A stretch of DNA of 64,000 bases. It comes from Leishmania mexicana MHOM/GT/2001/U1103. Its lineage: Eukaryota; Euglenozoa; Kinetoplastea; Trypanosomatida; Trypanosomatidae. Position 1 is the first letter of the stretch; each line of letters opens with the position of its first letter. The notes beneath the pieces are model-generated. The model was not told the DNA's origin. It ran no database searches and saw only the letters and a list, made by a program, of their open reading frames with translations. The position numbers and the translations under genes were made by a program. This document shows, piece after piece, positions 53,000 to 63,589 of this stretch. The stretch is from contig NC_018317.1 in the NCBI RefSeq assembly GCF_000234665.1, forward strand, positions 549,218 through 613,217, read 5' to 3'.

Positions 53000-53320
53000 T
53001 TACCAGGTGGGGTCCTTGTTGCCCGTCTTCTTCTTGTCGTTCAGCTCAAAGTGCTTCGTGCGCTTGAGGACAACCTGGCGGATAGACTTGCAACCAGAGC
53101 ACTGCAGCTTCAGCACAATCTTCTTGGTCGTCTTGGCCTTCTTGTGGAAGACGGGCTTGGTCTGGCCACCATAACCAGACTGCTTGCGGTCGTAACGACG
53201 CTTACCGCGAGCAAAAAGGCGGGCCTTGCCGGCCTTGTACTGCACCACCTTGAACGACTTGTGCGCGTTGCAGCGCGCGTCGCTGCAGTGCATCACCTTC
53301 TTCTTCGGATAGTTCACCAT
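53000..53320 (-). CDS. RPL44: 60S ribosomal protein eL42 (L44/L36a)
   Basis: At 106 residues it is exactly the eukaryotic length. It reads [12 protein letters not shown] at the N-terminus, with the zinc-ligand cysteines in HCSDARC and LQCSGC, and the highly conserved core [20 protein letters not shown]. It sits at the ribosomal E-site. The proline in TKPVF, equivalent to yeast Pro56 whose change to Gln gives cycloheximide resistance, is retained, predicting sensitivity. The open frame continues upstream to 53,617, but that part is not conserved and the ATG at 53,320 follows a splice acceptor by about 8 nt. The very short 5' UTR is typical of highly expressed ribosomal genes. Confidence 0.97.
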   Translation of the reverse strand: MVNYPKKKVMHCSDARCNAHKSFKVVQYKAGKARLFARGKRRYDRKQSGYGGQTKPVFHKKAKTTKKIVLKLQCSGCKSIRQVVLKRTKHFELNDKKKTGNKDPTW

Positions 53321-54036
53321 CTTGACGGCTATCGAGGAAACGCAATGTGAAGAAAAAGCAAGAAGAGCCACATGTGTGAGAGTCAAGCGTAGATTACAGG
53401 CATAAGTCGGAGAGATAGACAAGGCAAAGAAAAAACGGCAGATGAGATAAGTGAGGAGCTTGATGAGAGCACAAGTGAATAGTGCTGCTTTGCAGGCCAT
53501 TGAGCAGAGTAGGGCCATGCGGACGCATTCGTTTTCTAAATCCTCTACATACAAATGTTGCTGTTGGGGAGAAGACACGGCTGCGTGTGCGCGCCAGTGA
53601 CCGGAGTAGATGAGCAAGAAAAACCTTGGTATTTTTTGCCGTTGTCCCTACTGGTACTGATTTTCTGCATCTCCCTTTTTCCCAGTTCTCCTGTACCTTT
53701 AACGACAGCTTGCCAATAGACCTTCCTTTACTTCGCAGGAAAGTGAACCAAAGTGGCGAAAAAAAAAAATCGGCAAAGTGGGTGCGCTAAATACAACCAA
53801 TTTCGCGTTTTCTTGAATGTGGAGCTGCAATGTGTAGAAAAATGGCTGAAACAAGTTCTTCTTCGTCCCCTTGAACGGAGAAACAGTAATCGTAGAAAGA
53901 CCAGAAAAAAAATATGTACGTTTTACCTTCCACAAAGCAAAAACAGTTTTGCGCACTCCATCACAAAACCTCACAGACACAGCACTTCGGAACGAGGACA
54001 GATGTATCAGTTCACAGAAAAAAGTCCAGATGTACC
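53321..54036. other. Spacer between P5C reductase and eL42 genes
   Basis: No gene is seen. It contains the P5C reductase 3' UTR, with A/T-rich stretches (for example a run of A at about 53,760-53,769), and the eL42 splice region. Confidence 0.65.
53329..53369 (-). promoter_or_regulatory. Trans-splice acceptor of eL42
   Basis: The minus strand reads CTCTTCTTGCTTTTTCTTC, then GTTTCCTCGATAG with the AG at 53,330-53,329, eight bases before the ATG. Confidence 0.65.
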
Positions 54037-54855
54037 TTATTCGCTGTACATTCTCTCAAATTCCTTTGACTTTTCCATACATTGAATCATGGCTTCAATA
54101 ATAGATGAGCGCATCCCACCTTTCTCCAGAAAACGAACGGCCTCGATGGTTGTCCCACCCGGCGAGCAAACCATGTCCTTCAGAGCAGCAGGTGTTTTCC
54201 CACTCTCTTGCAGCATCTTAGCCGCACCCAGAACGGCCTGTGCAGCCATTTCATAGGACTGCGCTCGGGGAATACCACCACGCACAGCGCCGTCGCTCAG
54301 CGCCTCCATAAACATGAACACGTAAGCGGGGGAAGACCCGGCCACACCGACGACTCCGTGAATCGCCGATTCGGCCACACGGTACGTCTTTCCAATCGCA
54401 TCGAACAGCTTCATCACTACCGCCTCGTCGTCAGGCATCACAGCAGCGTTACCACTGATCGATGTTACTCCCTCCCCCACGAATGATGGAATGTTAGGCA
54501 TAACACGCACAACTTTGGTTTTCGGAGGACAGTGATTTTCGATGGTTGCAATAGGCACGCCGGCAGCCATGGAAATAATGAGCTTGGACGTTGTTATCTT
54601 CTCCTTGATCGTCTCCAGAACGGGTACAATCCCGTACGGCTTCACACCCAGCATGATGATGTCCGACTTTTCAGCCAGTTCAACAGCACTCACACTCCTC
54701 ACCTGGTACAGGGAGACCAGCCGTTCATTTGTGGATGCGCTTCGATTGCAAATAAACGTATTCTCTGGGCCTAGCGTCTTGGCCTTCAGCATGCCCGCCA
54801 TGATGCATTCACCCATGTTGCCACATCCCAAGAAACCAATCTTCAGTTCCGACAT
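54037..54855 (-). CDS. P5CR: Pyrroline-5-carboxylate reductase
   Basis: The 272-residue protein matches ProC/P5CR in length. It opens with the dinucleotide-binding motif GFLGCGNMGECIMAGML (about 7-23), then shows the central VKP and VRVMPNIPSFVGEG, the helix VVGVAGSSPAYVFMFMEAL and the C-terminal family signature CSPGGTTIEAVRFLEKGG (about 230-247). It reduces pyrroline-5-carboxylate to proline with NADPH or NADH, the last step of proline synthesis, probably in the cytosol since no targeting peptide is visible. It is the first gene of the leftward transcription unit, beginning beside the divergent strand-switch region. The ATG at 54,855 is the natural family start. Confidence 0.96.
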   Translation of the reverse strand: MSELKIGFLGCGNMGECIMAGMLKAKTLGPENTFICNRSASTNERLVSLYQVRSVSAVELAEKSDIIMLGVKPYGIVPVLETIKEKITTSKLIISMAAGVPIATIENHCPPKTKVVRVMPNIPSFVGEGVTSISGNAAVMPDDEAVVMKLFDAIGKTYRVAESAIHGVVGVAGSSPAYVFMFMEALSDGAVRGGIPRAQSYEMAAQAVLGAAKMLQESGKTPAALKDMVCSPGGTTIEAVRFLEKGGMRSSIIEAMIQCMEKSKEFERMYSE

Positions 54856-56115
54856 CGTGCTCGCTGATTACCACTGCTTTAATAAAAGACAACCTGCGCA
54901 CAAACGGATTGATGCAGCAAAGTGTATACGTCAAAATTTCAACGGGACGTGGCGCAAAAGATGCTGGGTAGTCTTGAATGTAAGAGATTAAAAATAAAAA
55001 AAGCTTGCAAGAAAGGGTGAGGGTGGCTTATTGAAACGTGGCGGCACTCCATACGTGACGTCGAGATCCTGAGAGAGAAGAGGAGGGAAAGTCGCAACAA
55101 GCAGCACAGCTGCTACTGTCGAAGTACGACATCATATTCAGAAATCTGATTAGAGTCAGTTCATCTTATTCCTACTCAAGGCGATACAACGAGTATACTG
55201 CGTCTTCCTTTTACTTGAGCTGCTTCCAGTTATCCGAAAATACTGACTTTCTGACTTCTGGAGGCCTAAGGGTTGAAGAAAAAATACCAAAAGCGCATCA
55301 GGAGACCTTAGCTTTCTCGTTCGTGCAAGAATAGCCAAATTTCTGTTTCTCGCAAAAGTGCTCTCAAAAGTAAATTGCTCAATGAGACTTCGAGAGGGCA
55401 GAGGCGGCAATGGATCCCTGCTCCGCTCCCGTTAAAGTATCACGGTTGTATCGAGCATGATACACTAAGCATTGAATCATTCGCTTGCGACTCACGCAGG
55501 GAACCCCGAGGAATTAACGACGAATTTGCATATCGGAAGTATGTATACCAAATGACTGCGCATACTTGCCTGGCACATCCTCCCCCCTCTTTAATCTCAC
55601 CCTCTTCCGCTTCTCTTATCATCCACTTGTGCTTTTTCACTATTCCATCCGAAAAGGTGTCTTACAACTCCGCGCTCCCTGCTTGAGTTGCCAATGTGTC
55701 ATGCGCCCCCCCCCCTTCCATTAACCCATACACTCAAACATTTTGATGATGCTCTGTCGAAAAGATTGTCTCGTCCAGAAAAAGCACACGTTGCTATAAA
55801 ACAACACATCATTCTCGTTACCATACCGACTGATGCCCGGCAGCTCTGAAACCCCTATTGCATGCAAAACAACTCTGCAAAACAATGCAACAACTTCTTG
55901 AGGCACCAGTGTGAAATATCACATTTGTTTGCAGCCACATTCCGGAAGGTGCCCAACCGCACAAACACTTTGGCAAATAGTAAGACCAGAGAGAATAGAG
56001 TCAAAAGCACGATGCATTCGAATGCACGTTCCCAACTTGGCCTACCTTGCAAGTTTCCACTGTCCATGGAGGCCTATGCCCACCTCGTATCCCTCCACTC
56101 GCGCTCTGGATAAAA

Positions 56116-56133
56116 GTACCCACCAGTGGGTAC
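56116..56133. repeat. 18-bp inverted repeat in the strand-switch region
   Basis: The arms GTACCCAC and GTGGGTAC are perfect reverse complements separated by two bases. The element lies about 570 bases from the first plus-strand gene. Its role is unknown, and it could be chance. Confidence 0.7.
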
Positions 56134-56591
56134 ACTTGCGTCTTCTCTTGCCGTCACTCAAGAGAACCCTGTCGTGCTGAATAATTCATGAAGTTGGTTG
56201 GTAGGCGGAAAGAAACGCAAAACGTTCCACTGACTCGACTCCTTGCGATCTGAAATGAGCATAGCAATAAAACGAGATGAAAAGAAGATAAATAGTTGGT
56301 GAAGCATGCCACTGGAATGATGGAGAGTACGTCGACTCACTCCTCATCATCTCCCCTTTCAACCATCGCTCCGTCTTTCATCACTGTCGCACAACTTTCA
56401 AGTGAAAACATATCAGGCCACATTCGTCAACTCGGGGCCTATGTTTTTGCTACGGTTATGACGCTATCTATTTCCAATTTATTTTTTCCACTCTCCTCTT
56501 CTCTTTACATCTCCCTCTTTCTCTTCCCTTTTCGCGCACACCCTAGTTCACTAGAACAAGACATCTGGCTTCGGCTGCAGCAATACGCAGT

Positions 56592-56640
56592 ATTTTTTTT
56601 TTGCTGCCCTTCGATTTCTTTGGTACCTCACGAACTCAAG
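56592..56640 (+). promoter_or_regulatory. Trans-splice acceptor of the MFS transporter
   Basis: A run of T followed by GCTGCCCTTCGATTTCTTTGG leads to ACTCAAG with the AG at 56,639-56,640. The first ATG downstream is the gene's start at 56,688, giving a 5' UTR of about 47 nt. Confidence 0.55.
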
Positions 56641-56687
56641 TTCACATCAGCGACTTTTTCTCTTTCTATCCACTCCCGCACATCAAG

Positions 56688-58499
56688 ATGTTCGACGTTC
56701 GCGAGGAGAAAGTGCATGTGGAGCTGCTTTCGAAAGCGCCTGTGAAGCGCATCAGCGAAACGCATCGATTTGGCCTCCTGGTACTTGGTCTTTTCGGCAT
56801 GATTTGCGGATCTTTTGGCAGCTACACCTTTAACCTCGTCTCCGGCTCTCTCCAGGAACGATATTCTCTCACACAACGTGATTTGAGCACCATCACGACA
56901 GCCGGCACAGTGATTGGGAATGTGATGCTTCCGTACTCTTTTCTGTACGATTACATCGGCCCGCTCCCCATTGCTGTTCTTTCTTCCTTTGTCTTTCCTC
57001 TCGGAGCTCTCCTTATTGCTCTGTGCTTTCAGGGCGTCATTGTCGGCAACTTGGTGCAGCTGTGTGTGTTTTATTCACTCATGAACGTGGGTACCTCATT
57101 CTTTGACCTCTCCAGCTGCATAACAATTCTGAGTTATTTCCCCACAAACAGAGGTCCTGTTATCGCGCTTCTCAAGACCTTTATCGGCCTTGGCTCCGCT
57201 ATTGTGGGAAGCATGTTCCAGGGATTCTTCGGCGGCGCGGTGCAGTACTTCTTCTACTTCTTGATGCTCTTCGCAATGATCGTCGGTGTACTCGGTATCA
57301 TCTTTCTGCGTCTTCCAGCGTACCACCTCACAGGTTACGAGGAGTCGCACCTCTCGACGACGGAAAAGGAGCAGCGACTGGCATCCAAGGCGCAGTTCCT
57401 GAAACAGAAGCCGCCAATGTGGCGCTTCTACTACGGCTTTGTACTGATGATGGTGCTCATTGTTTTTTTGCCGCTCACGACGGCCCTTGTGGACTACCTG
57501 GACCTCGGGCGAAAGGAGAAGCTGACGTTCGCGACCATCACAACCATCTTTGCCACAGGCTTCTTTGTGATCGCCATTCCTCCCGAGCTGTTTCAGTGCG
57601 CTCGTCGAGCCTCACCCGCTGATGAGGATGTTGGGACTCTCAACAAGGCGGAGAAGATACCATACAGCAACTCCACTGATGCCGACAAGCCACTTCCTTT
57701 CCCCAGCCCGGCAGTCATGGAAGAGGATGTGGACACAGAGATCGACTACATCGCGCCGCAGTACCAAACATCCTTTGTAAAGAATCTCTTCTCCATCCAT
57801 CTGTGGGCACTCTGGTGGACTTGCTTCTGCATTGTCGGTGCCGAAGATGTGATCATTAACAACTCCAGCTACATCTTTGGCGCCTTGGCCGGCGAAAAGA
57901 CCTCTACATCCACCCGCACTCTTCTCACCGTTCTTAACGGTGTCGGCAGTGCTACGGGTCGGCTGCTTATGTCGTACTTTGAGGCATGGTCGCAGAAGCG
58001 TCCGGCGGAGAAACGGATTCCGCTGACAATTTCACTGTTCATTCCGACCACGTCTATAATCGTTACCATCGTGCTGTTTCTCACGCTACCGAAGCAGGCA
58101 CTCCCGCTACCGTACGTTATCGCGGCCATCGGCAACGGTTTCCTTGCCGCCACCACGATTCTTATCACGCGCACCATCTATGCCCGGGACCCTGCGAAGC
58201 ACTACCACTTCTGCTTCCTCGCTGCCGCCTTCTCGTCCATCGCCCTTAACCGCTTCCTCTACGGCGAGTGGTATACGGTGCAGTCAGAGAAACTGGGTAA
58301 CTCTCTTCTCTGCACAAGCCGAAAGTGCGTTGAGATGCCGCTGATCGTACTGCTCGGTCTGTCGTGCACCGCTTTTGTGTCGAACATCGTGGTCCACCTC
58401 ACGTATCGCCGCTACAGCGAGCGTGTTCTCGCTGAGAGCCGCCGCCTCCGTGAGGAGAACTCCCCGAACACTGATTCGCTTCACGAGGGCGCACCGTAG
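56688..58499 (+). CDS. Nodulin-like major facilitator superfamily transporter
   Basis: The 603-residue polytopic membrane protein has about twelve predicted spans in two halves: about 28-50, 66-86, 94-114, 118-146, 158-178 and 185-208, then 248-270, 280-300, 366-392, 448-468, 474-496 and 550-572. The halves are joined by a hydrophilic loop at about 303-362, rich in Glu/Asp/Pro. The N-terminal half (GSFGSYTFNLVSGSLQ, then PYSFLYDYIGP) resembles the nodulin-like/MCH1 branch of the MFS. The substrate cannot be read from sequence; relatives are implicated in monocarboxylate or iron/haem transport. The open frame begins further upstream at a TTG codon, but the first ATG, MFDVREEK, follows the splice acceptor. 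It is the first gene of the short rightward unit. Confidence 0.88.
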   Translation: MFDVREEKVHVELLSKAPVKRISETHRFGLLVLGLFGMICGSFGSYTFNLVSGSLQERYSLTQRDLSTITTAGTVIGNVMLPYSFLYDYIGPLPIAVLSSFVFPLGALLIALCFQGVIVGNLVQLCVFYSLMNVGTSFFDLSSCITILSYFPTNRGPVIALLKTFIGLGSAIVGSMFQGFFGGAVQYFFYFLMLFAMIVGVLGIIFLRLPAYHLTGYEESHLSTTEKEQRLASKAQFLKQKPPMWRFYYGFVLMMVLIVFLPLTTALVDYLDLGRKEKLTFATITTIFATGFFVIAIPPELFQCARRASPADEDVGTLNKAEKIPYSNSTDADKPLPFPSPAVMEEDVDTEIDYIAPQYQTSFVKNLFSIHLWALWWTCFCIVGAEDVIINNSSYIFGALAGEKTSTSTRTLLTVLNGVGSATGRLLMSYFEAWSQKRPAEKRIPLTISLFIPTTSIIVTIVLFLTLPKQALPLPYVIAAIGNGFLAATTILITRTIYARDPAKHYHFCFLAAAFSSIALNRFLYGEWYTVQSEKLGNSLLCTSRKCVEMPLIVLLGLSCTAFVSNIVVHLTYRRYSERVLAESRRLREENSPNTDSLHEGAP

Positions 58500-60130
58500 A
58501 TGGCACTGTAGCTGTCATTGACCCTCTCTGCATACGCCAGTGCACACTCGAGGAAGGAAAAGCACCACATACCACTTCCTTCGAAGCTTTTCATTATTGT
58601 AGAGTGACTGTCACGTCCTTGTGTTCGTAAGAACGTCGGCTACCTTTGCATGCTGATGCAAGTTAGCGGGAGATTTGTTTTGGAGTCTCTGCATCTGTAC
58701 ACGAGATGTATCACCAATACGAACGCAATCCCTCTGTTTCGCCCTCCTCCGTAACGATACAAGCACATGTGGTTGACTCCTCTGCAGCAGATAATGCTGC
58801 ATGGGAACAAGGGTTGTGCCCTCTACGCATCTTTCTCTTTTTTCTCCATTTTTTCCGTTTCTTCCTTTTTCGTCCTTAAGGCGTTGAAGTGGAGAAGTCA
58901 ACTGAGCACTTGGGCATGCGCATCTCGCTTTCTCTTTGCACATGTCTTACGGACTGCGTCATGCACAGTCGCCCACGGCGTAAGCCTGCTCTTTTCGACT
59001 CTCACTCGGCCTTCCCGCCCGTCTCTTCATTAAAAGTTCGAGAAAGAAAAGGCACAATGTTGATGGCCGTGTGATGAGTGTGCAGCAAAACAAGACTGCT
59101 ACGTCCAATCTGCACCCGTGCATAAGCACCCACTCACCTCTTCTTGACACAGAAGGCACCCTATTAGCTGAACGGCGTTTTCTTTTTTTTTTCTCGTTCG
59201 ATGGTGTCACCCTCACCTCTAGTGTTGCTTCTTACTTCAACTTTTTTTTCCAAGCTGAGACACCACCATTTGCTTTGTGAACCCTATTTCTCACTCCTTC
59301 CTTTCTGCGTGTGCCGAAAGAATAGAGATGTGCATCGAAGTGAGAGCGTTATTGAAGTATATTCTTTTCGACGTCTTTTTTCCGCCTTTGTTTCCGATCT
59401 ACTGAACAAAAGCTTGTTTCAATGGATAAACGAGCCGGAGGAATGAGAAAGAATTCATCTCGCTTTCAGCTCATTTGTGTCTCGGTGCGGACTTTGAAAG
59501 AGACAGCACCTACTAACCCAGAGTGCGAGCAGGCTGTGGCGTAGTACCAGCTCACTGCCTGCACAGAGATGCGAACTTCCTCGTGTTGCTGTTGTATTCC
59601 GCTCCTTTGTGAAGCACCACAAGATATTGTGGGCACAGAAGCTCAGTGAGCTCGTTGCTTTGTTGGTGTTTAGCGAAAGGTGCAAACGACTGACAGTCAA
59701 AGTGGTTGTGTTTTTTTTTTCGCTTACACTGAGGCTAAACCTCCCCCCAAAACACGGATACATACAAAGACCGACACGAAAGAAGGAGCAGTGTTGCATT
59801 CCATTCGTGAAATAAAAAGACTCTGTGCCCTGTTCGGAGAGAGCGCAAGTACATGGTAAAAAAAAGAGTTGCCCTCTCGTCACCGCCATAGCGAGCTATG
59901 AAGAACAGCATGCAGTTAGCTCTCCTCTTGGAGTTCTGACTGCAGTGAGTAGTCTGGTGCGAGTAGTACCAGGCGTGCTCTTCAAAACGATTCCACTCTC
60001 TTCCAAGTCGTTTCACTACGTGACTTGCAGCGTCGAGACGGGGGCCACCAAAGTGTCTCCAACACTTCTCCCCTGTCCCCTTATTCTCTTTTCTCATTTA
60101 TGTTACCTTTTTATACCTACATAAACTCAA
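58500..60130. other. Spacer between the MFS and LRR genes
   Basis: No gene is seen on either strand. The sequence is T-rich on the plus strand (for example the T runs near 59,180 and 59,710), consistent with rightward transcription and 3' UTR or splice-region content. A pyrimidine-rich stretch occupies about 60,060-60,118. Confidence 0.65.
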
Positions 60131-61552
60131 ATGTACAGTGTTTATGCAGACTGGACAGATACAATGGACATTTGGACAGCGGAGCTGCGGCGGGCCCACT
60201 TATGGCTCTTGGAGGACGACACATACCGGAACAGTGTCATGAAGCCCCAGCGACTCCTCGGGCACCTAGAAGGGGATGCCGTGGTCGAGGTGCTTAAGTT
60301 CGCACCTGGAAATTTACGTCTCACACTGGCTGCGGTGAGCCCAAAGGCGCGCTTGCTTGCCGAGCTGCTAGAGTCGCGACTGCCGATGACTCTGCGCCTT
60401 CTTCTCGACGACACCACTGTGATGCATGAGCTGGTGTCCGATGCGGCTGGTGCATCGTTCCTTCAGCAGTTGGACGCGGTGGCTTGGTGGATCGAGAAGT
60501 GCGGAATTCCCGTGTCGGTCCGAGGCGACGAGACGGTCGTAACGCTACTCGCTTCGTCTCGCGTAAGGCCCATCCTAAGGGGTGTTAGCCTTTCGCTCCT
60601 CGCGCGCGCGTGCCCGATTCCCGCGGAGGTATTGCTCCACCTAGAGAGGATCGACATGTGCGGCGAAGCCTTCGCCTCTCTTCCAGCACTCCCATCTCAA
60701 ATGACTCAGCTGAGGGAGCTGCACGTTGCGCGCTGCACAAGCGCGGCCCTTCTGCGGCTCTATCAGTTGCCTAGCCTCACAACTCTCAGCATCGAATCTA
60801 AGATTGACATGGAACCGGTCGGCAACGAAACTGTTGCCGCGAACCCTCAGCAGAACCTCGACAGAGTAGACGAGATTGATATGCGTCTGTTGACTTCTGC
60901 TCGCTCCCTGCAGCACCTTCGGTTAAGTAACAGTGGTCTGTCCGTGGTGTCCGGCTTCGCCTGTTGTGAGTCGCTTTCTACCGTCACTGTAGTCGACTGT
61001 GAGCGACTGCTCTCTTTGTCGTCGCTAGGCCACGCCGTTCTTCTGAGGTCCATCTCCATCTCCTGGTCTGCCGTGAGCGACCTGGGAGCACTTGCCGCGT
61101 GTTCGTGCCTGGAACGGATTACCTTTGATACGTGCAGAGCGATGGAGAGTTTGGCTGCCCTGGCTGGCGCGCCGCGACTACGAGAGGTGGACGTGTTTTG
61201 CAGTGGTGTGCGCGATGTCAACGGGCTGGCATCGTGCCCCTGCCTCGAAACCTTATGTCTGACAGGATGCCGGTTTGTGACGGATTTGTCCCCCTTGGCC
61301 GGTGCGCCGCGCCTACGAATCATTGATGCATCCTTCAGCACCGTGAGAAACCTTCAGGGCTTGGGGACATGCCCCTCCCTGGAGGTTGTGCGGCTAGATG
61401 CGTGCATAGCAGTTCACAACTTGAATCCGCTGGCTGACGCACCAAGTCTCAAGTATGTGTTCGTCAAAGGGTTGGACCACGCAGCACTCGTATACCCGTC
61501 GAGCTTGACGCCAAAGATTTTTCCTACCGCCGCAGGCCGAAGCCCGCAGTGA
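60131..61552 (+). CDS. Leucine-rich-repeat protein, telomere-proximal
   Basis: The 473-residue protein has no signal peptide or membrane span. The first 170 or so residues are mostly helical with no recognised domain. From about residue 180 to 455 come leucine-rich repeats of about 23 residues in alternating pairs. The clearest are near the C-terminus, where lines of the type LAGAPRLREVDVFCSGV, LASCPCLETLCLTGC and LAGAPRLRIIDASFSTV follow one another. Such intracellular LRR proteins usually act as protein-interaction scaffolds; no partner is suggested. It is the last gene before the telomere, 2.1 kb away. The start is uncertain: the first AG after the upstream polypyrimidine tract lies at 60,137-60,138, inside this frame, so the ATG at 60,164 may be the real start in some or all mRNAs. 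Confidence 0.8.
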   Translation: MYSVYADWTDTMDIWTAELRRAHLWLLEDDTYRNSVMKPQRLLGHLEGDAVVEVLKFAPGNLRLTLAAVSPKARLLAELLESRLPMTLRLLLDDTTVMHELVSDAAGASFLQQLDAVAWWIEKCGIPVSVRGDETVVTLLASSRVRPILRGVSLSLLARACPIPAEVLLHLERIDMCGEAFASLPALPSQMTQLRELHVARCTSAALLRLYQLPSLTTLSIESKIDMEPVGNETVAANPQQNLDRVDEIDMRLLTSARSLQHLRLSNSGLSVVSGFACCESLSTVTVVDCERLLSLSSLGHAVLLRSISISWSAVSDLGALAACSCLERITFDTCRAMESLAALAGAPRLREVDVFCSGVRDVNGLASCPCLETLCLTGCRFVTDLSPLAGAPRLRIIDASFSTVRNLQGLGTCPSLEVVRLDACIAVHNLNPLADAPSLKYVFVKGLDHAALVYPSSLTPKIFPTAAGRSPQ

Positions 61553-62301
61553 TGTGCAGCATCGCAGATGGAGCCCATGATGGGAAGATGGGCTCTCTGC
61601 CAGTGATTGGAACGTTTGCAGAGCATTTTCCATATCGCATCCGTATAGATCAGATGAGCTAATTTTTTCGTCATTTTCGTGCGTCCTCTGACACGCTACC
61701 GAGGTCACCGCGTTATGTGTTGTGTACAATCCTACAGATCTGTTTCCTGATGTAGTGTACCTGAAAAGGCCGGTTCGCCGAGCTGTCGGCCGCGCGATGG
61801 TCGTCGTCGTTGCACGACGTGCGCTTTGCTCTTCTATTGATTTCTTTTCTGTCTTCTCATTGTCGTGTGTGTAGCAGGTGTACCTGACAAACCTTTGCGT
61901 CGGTGAGAGTGCGCCCACGACGCGATACTTGCATAAACGCATCGACACCTGCTATCTTTGACTCACACTACACAAACTCACTCACACCCACGTCCAGGGA
62001 AGAGCACTGTGTATCTGCTTCAACACAACAACGGGGAATAATGCACCGTCCATCACCAGCCTTCTCCGTGAAAGCTCTGCACTGGTGATGAGCACTCAGT
62101 CCTCTGGTTTTTTCATTCAATTACCAACGCAGCTCCACCTACAGGAGCTCTCCTCCCTTTAGGCTGGTTCACTCACCACCACCCCAGGGGACCCCCAAGA
62201 CGGCGTCTCATCAGCACTTATTTGTCTTGCTGTTGCGCCACGTCTGTGCATTGTATGGAGTGGGCCAGGCAGCCTTGGCGCACACGCGGGTTGGATCTCC
62301 T

Positions 62302-62331
62302 AAGCCAGGCATCCTGGTCGACGCCTGGCTT
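62302..62331. repeat. Subtelomeric hairpin
   Basis: Perfect 9-bp arms AAGCCAGGC and GCCTGGCTT are separated by 12 bases and followed by Ts. It resembles a bacterial terminator but has no such meaning in this context. Confidence 0.7.
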
Positions 62332-63589
62332 TTGCGTCAGCACCCCTTCGTCCGGAAGTCCCCTCCTTCTGCTTACTCAGTAAAGGACGGTGCAGCACGT
62401 GCGGAGCGCGCCGCTCTCTAGTTCTTTCGTCCACAAGTACAATCGTCCGTCCTCTATGTACTTATCGAATCTTCTCCTTTTGTGGCGCTTCCGTCGCAGC
62501 TCGCTTTTTTTACATGGTAGGCACTCATGTGCTTTCGAGCATGCCACAGAGGTTGTAGCTGCTTGCATCAACTTGCGCGCACGAGATGAACTTTCACACC
62601 AACCAACCGACACACATTTGCGAACAAAAAAGTCTTCGATCTGCTGGAGTGCACTCAAATGATACATGCAAGCTGTTCAGTTAGCTTGAAAGTCACACAC
62701 GGCCTCGACACCTATGAATGGTGTTCGACTACGTTTTTGCAGGGTAGCACTCTGTCAGGGTTGTCGAGCATCTCGACGTCTCGGAAGGACACAAGCAGGC
62801 TTTCTTTCCCCACTGAGGTACATCATACACCATACCCGAGTTCGAGCTGGCGTGCGATCGCGATCTTGAAAGGCCCTCTGTCTGCCTCCTCCTTTGATTT
62901 CAACGCTGCTTTAGCCGCAAGTGCGGTGGAAGGTACAGTTCGGCACACAGACTGCCTTTTTTTGGTATTGACAGGCAATCCGTTCATAGAGCAAGAGAGA
63001 AACGACTCGCAAAACGAGAAATCGACAAGCCTGAGCATACAGAACCCATCGACAAACCTCGATGCACTACATTTGTTTCGCAGGGGGTAGCGGACATGAA
63101 TCACACCGTGCACTGGTTTCACTAGGAATTTGATGATTGTCCGCAGGTGATGCACACTCTTCGCTTAGCAGAAGGCAGAGGCGGTGCCCTTGCTTTCTAT
63201 TAGCGGAGCGCCGCGACCCGACGCCCCGCAAAGCAGTACGCCGGTGGGATGTGGTATATCTGGCATCAAAAAGAATCACTTTTTTCCCACCTGCTGAGAG
63301 GAGGCGCAAAAAAGAGTAACACTGTGCTGCTCCACGCTGCAAGGCCGCTGCGCCTACAGAACGAGTATAAACGCTGTCAACCATATTGGACATGCTTGAC
63401 GGTGACGGACTGTTTCCTGTCGCGGTGGATGTCAGTCGTGTGATTCCTAACTACGTTCGTCTTGCGAACTAGCGCGCTTTCACCATCCCAGGATCAATTA
63501 CCGCCGCTCAAGTCGTTAAACCTGATGATTAAGGAGCAGCTGCGGCCAGAATGCAGCACGCTGTGCGGACCTTTCTGCTCTCCCACTGT

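Larger units (their letters stand above)
54856..56687. other. Divergent strand-switch region, expected transcription initiation zone
   Basis: Genes run leftward from 54,855 and rightward from 56,688, leaving about 1.8 kb with no supported gene. In trypanosomatids such divergent regions are where RNA polymerase II starts in both directions, usually without a TATA box and marked by histone variants and acetylation. The sequence is less GC-rich than the left spacers. It holds a 10-C run (55,706-55,715), an 18-bp palindrome (56,116-56,133) and T-rich stretches. I searched by eye for tRNA B-boxes and saw none. Confidence 0.75.

Noticed and set aside
53321..53617. 99-codon N-terminal extension of eL42
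   Set aside because: The mature eukaryotic protein is 106 residues and begins at MVNY; the extension spans the polypyrimidine tract and acceptor.
54856..56687. tRNA or snRNA genes in the strand-switch region
   Set aside because: Such genes often sit at these boundaries, but I could not find a B-box with a matching A-box on either strand by eye. A covariance-model scan would settle it.
62302..62331. Rho-independent terminator
   Set aside because: The hairpin plus T run looks like one, but the organism is a eukaryote with polycistronic transcription and no such termination mechanism.
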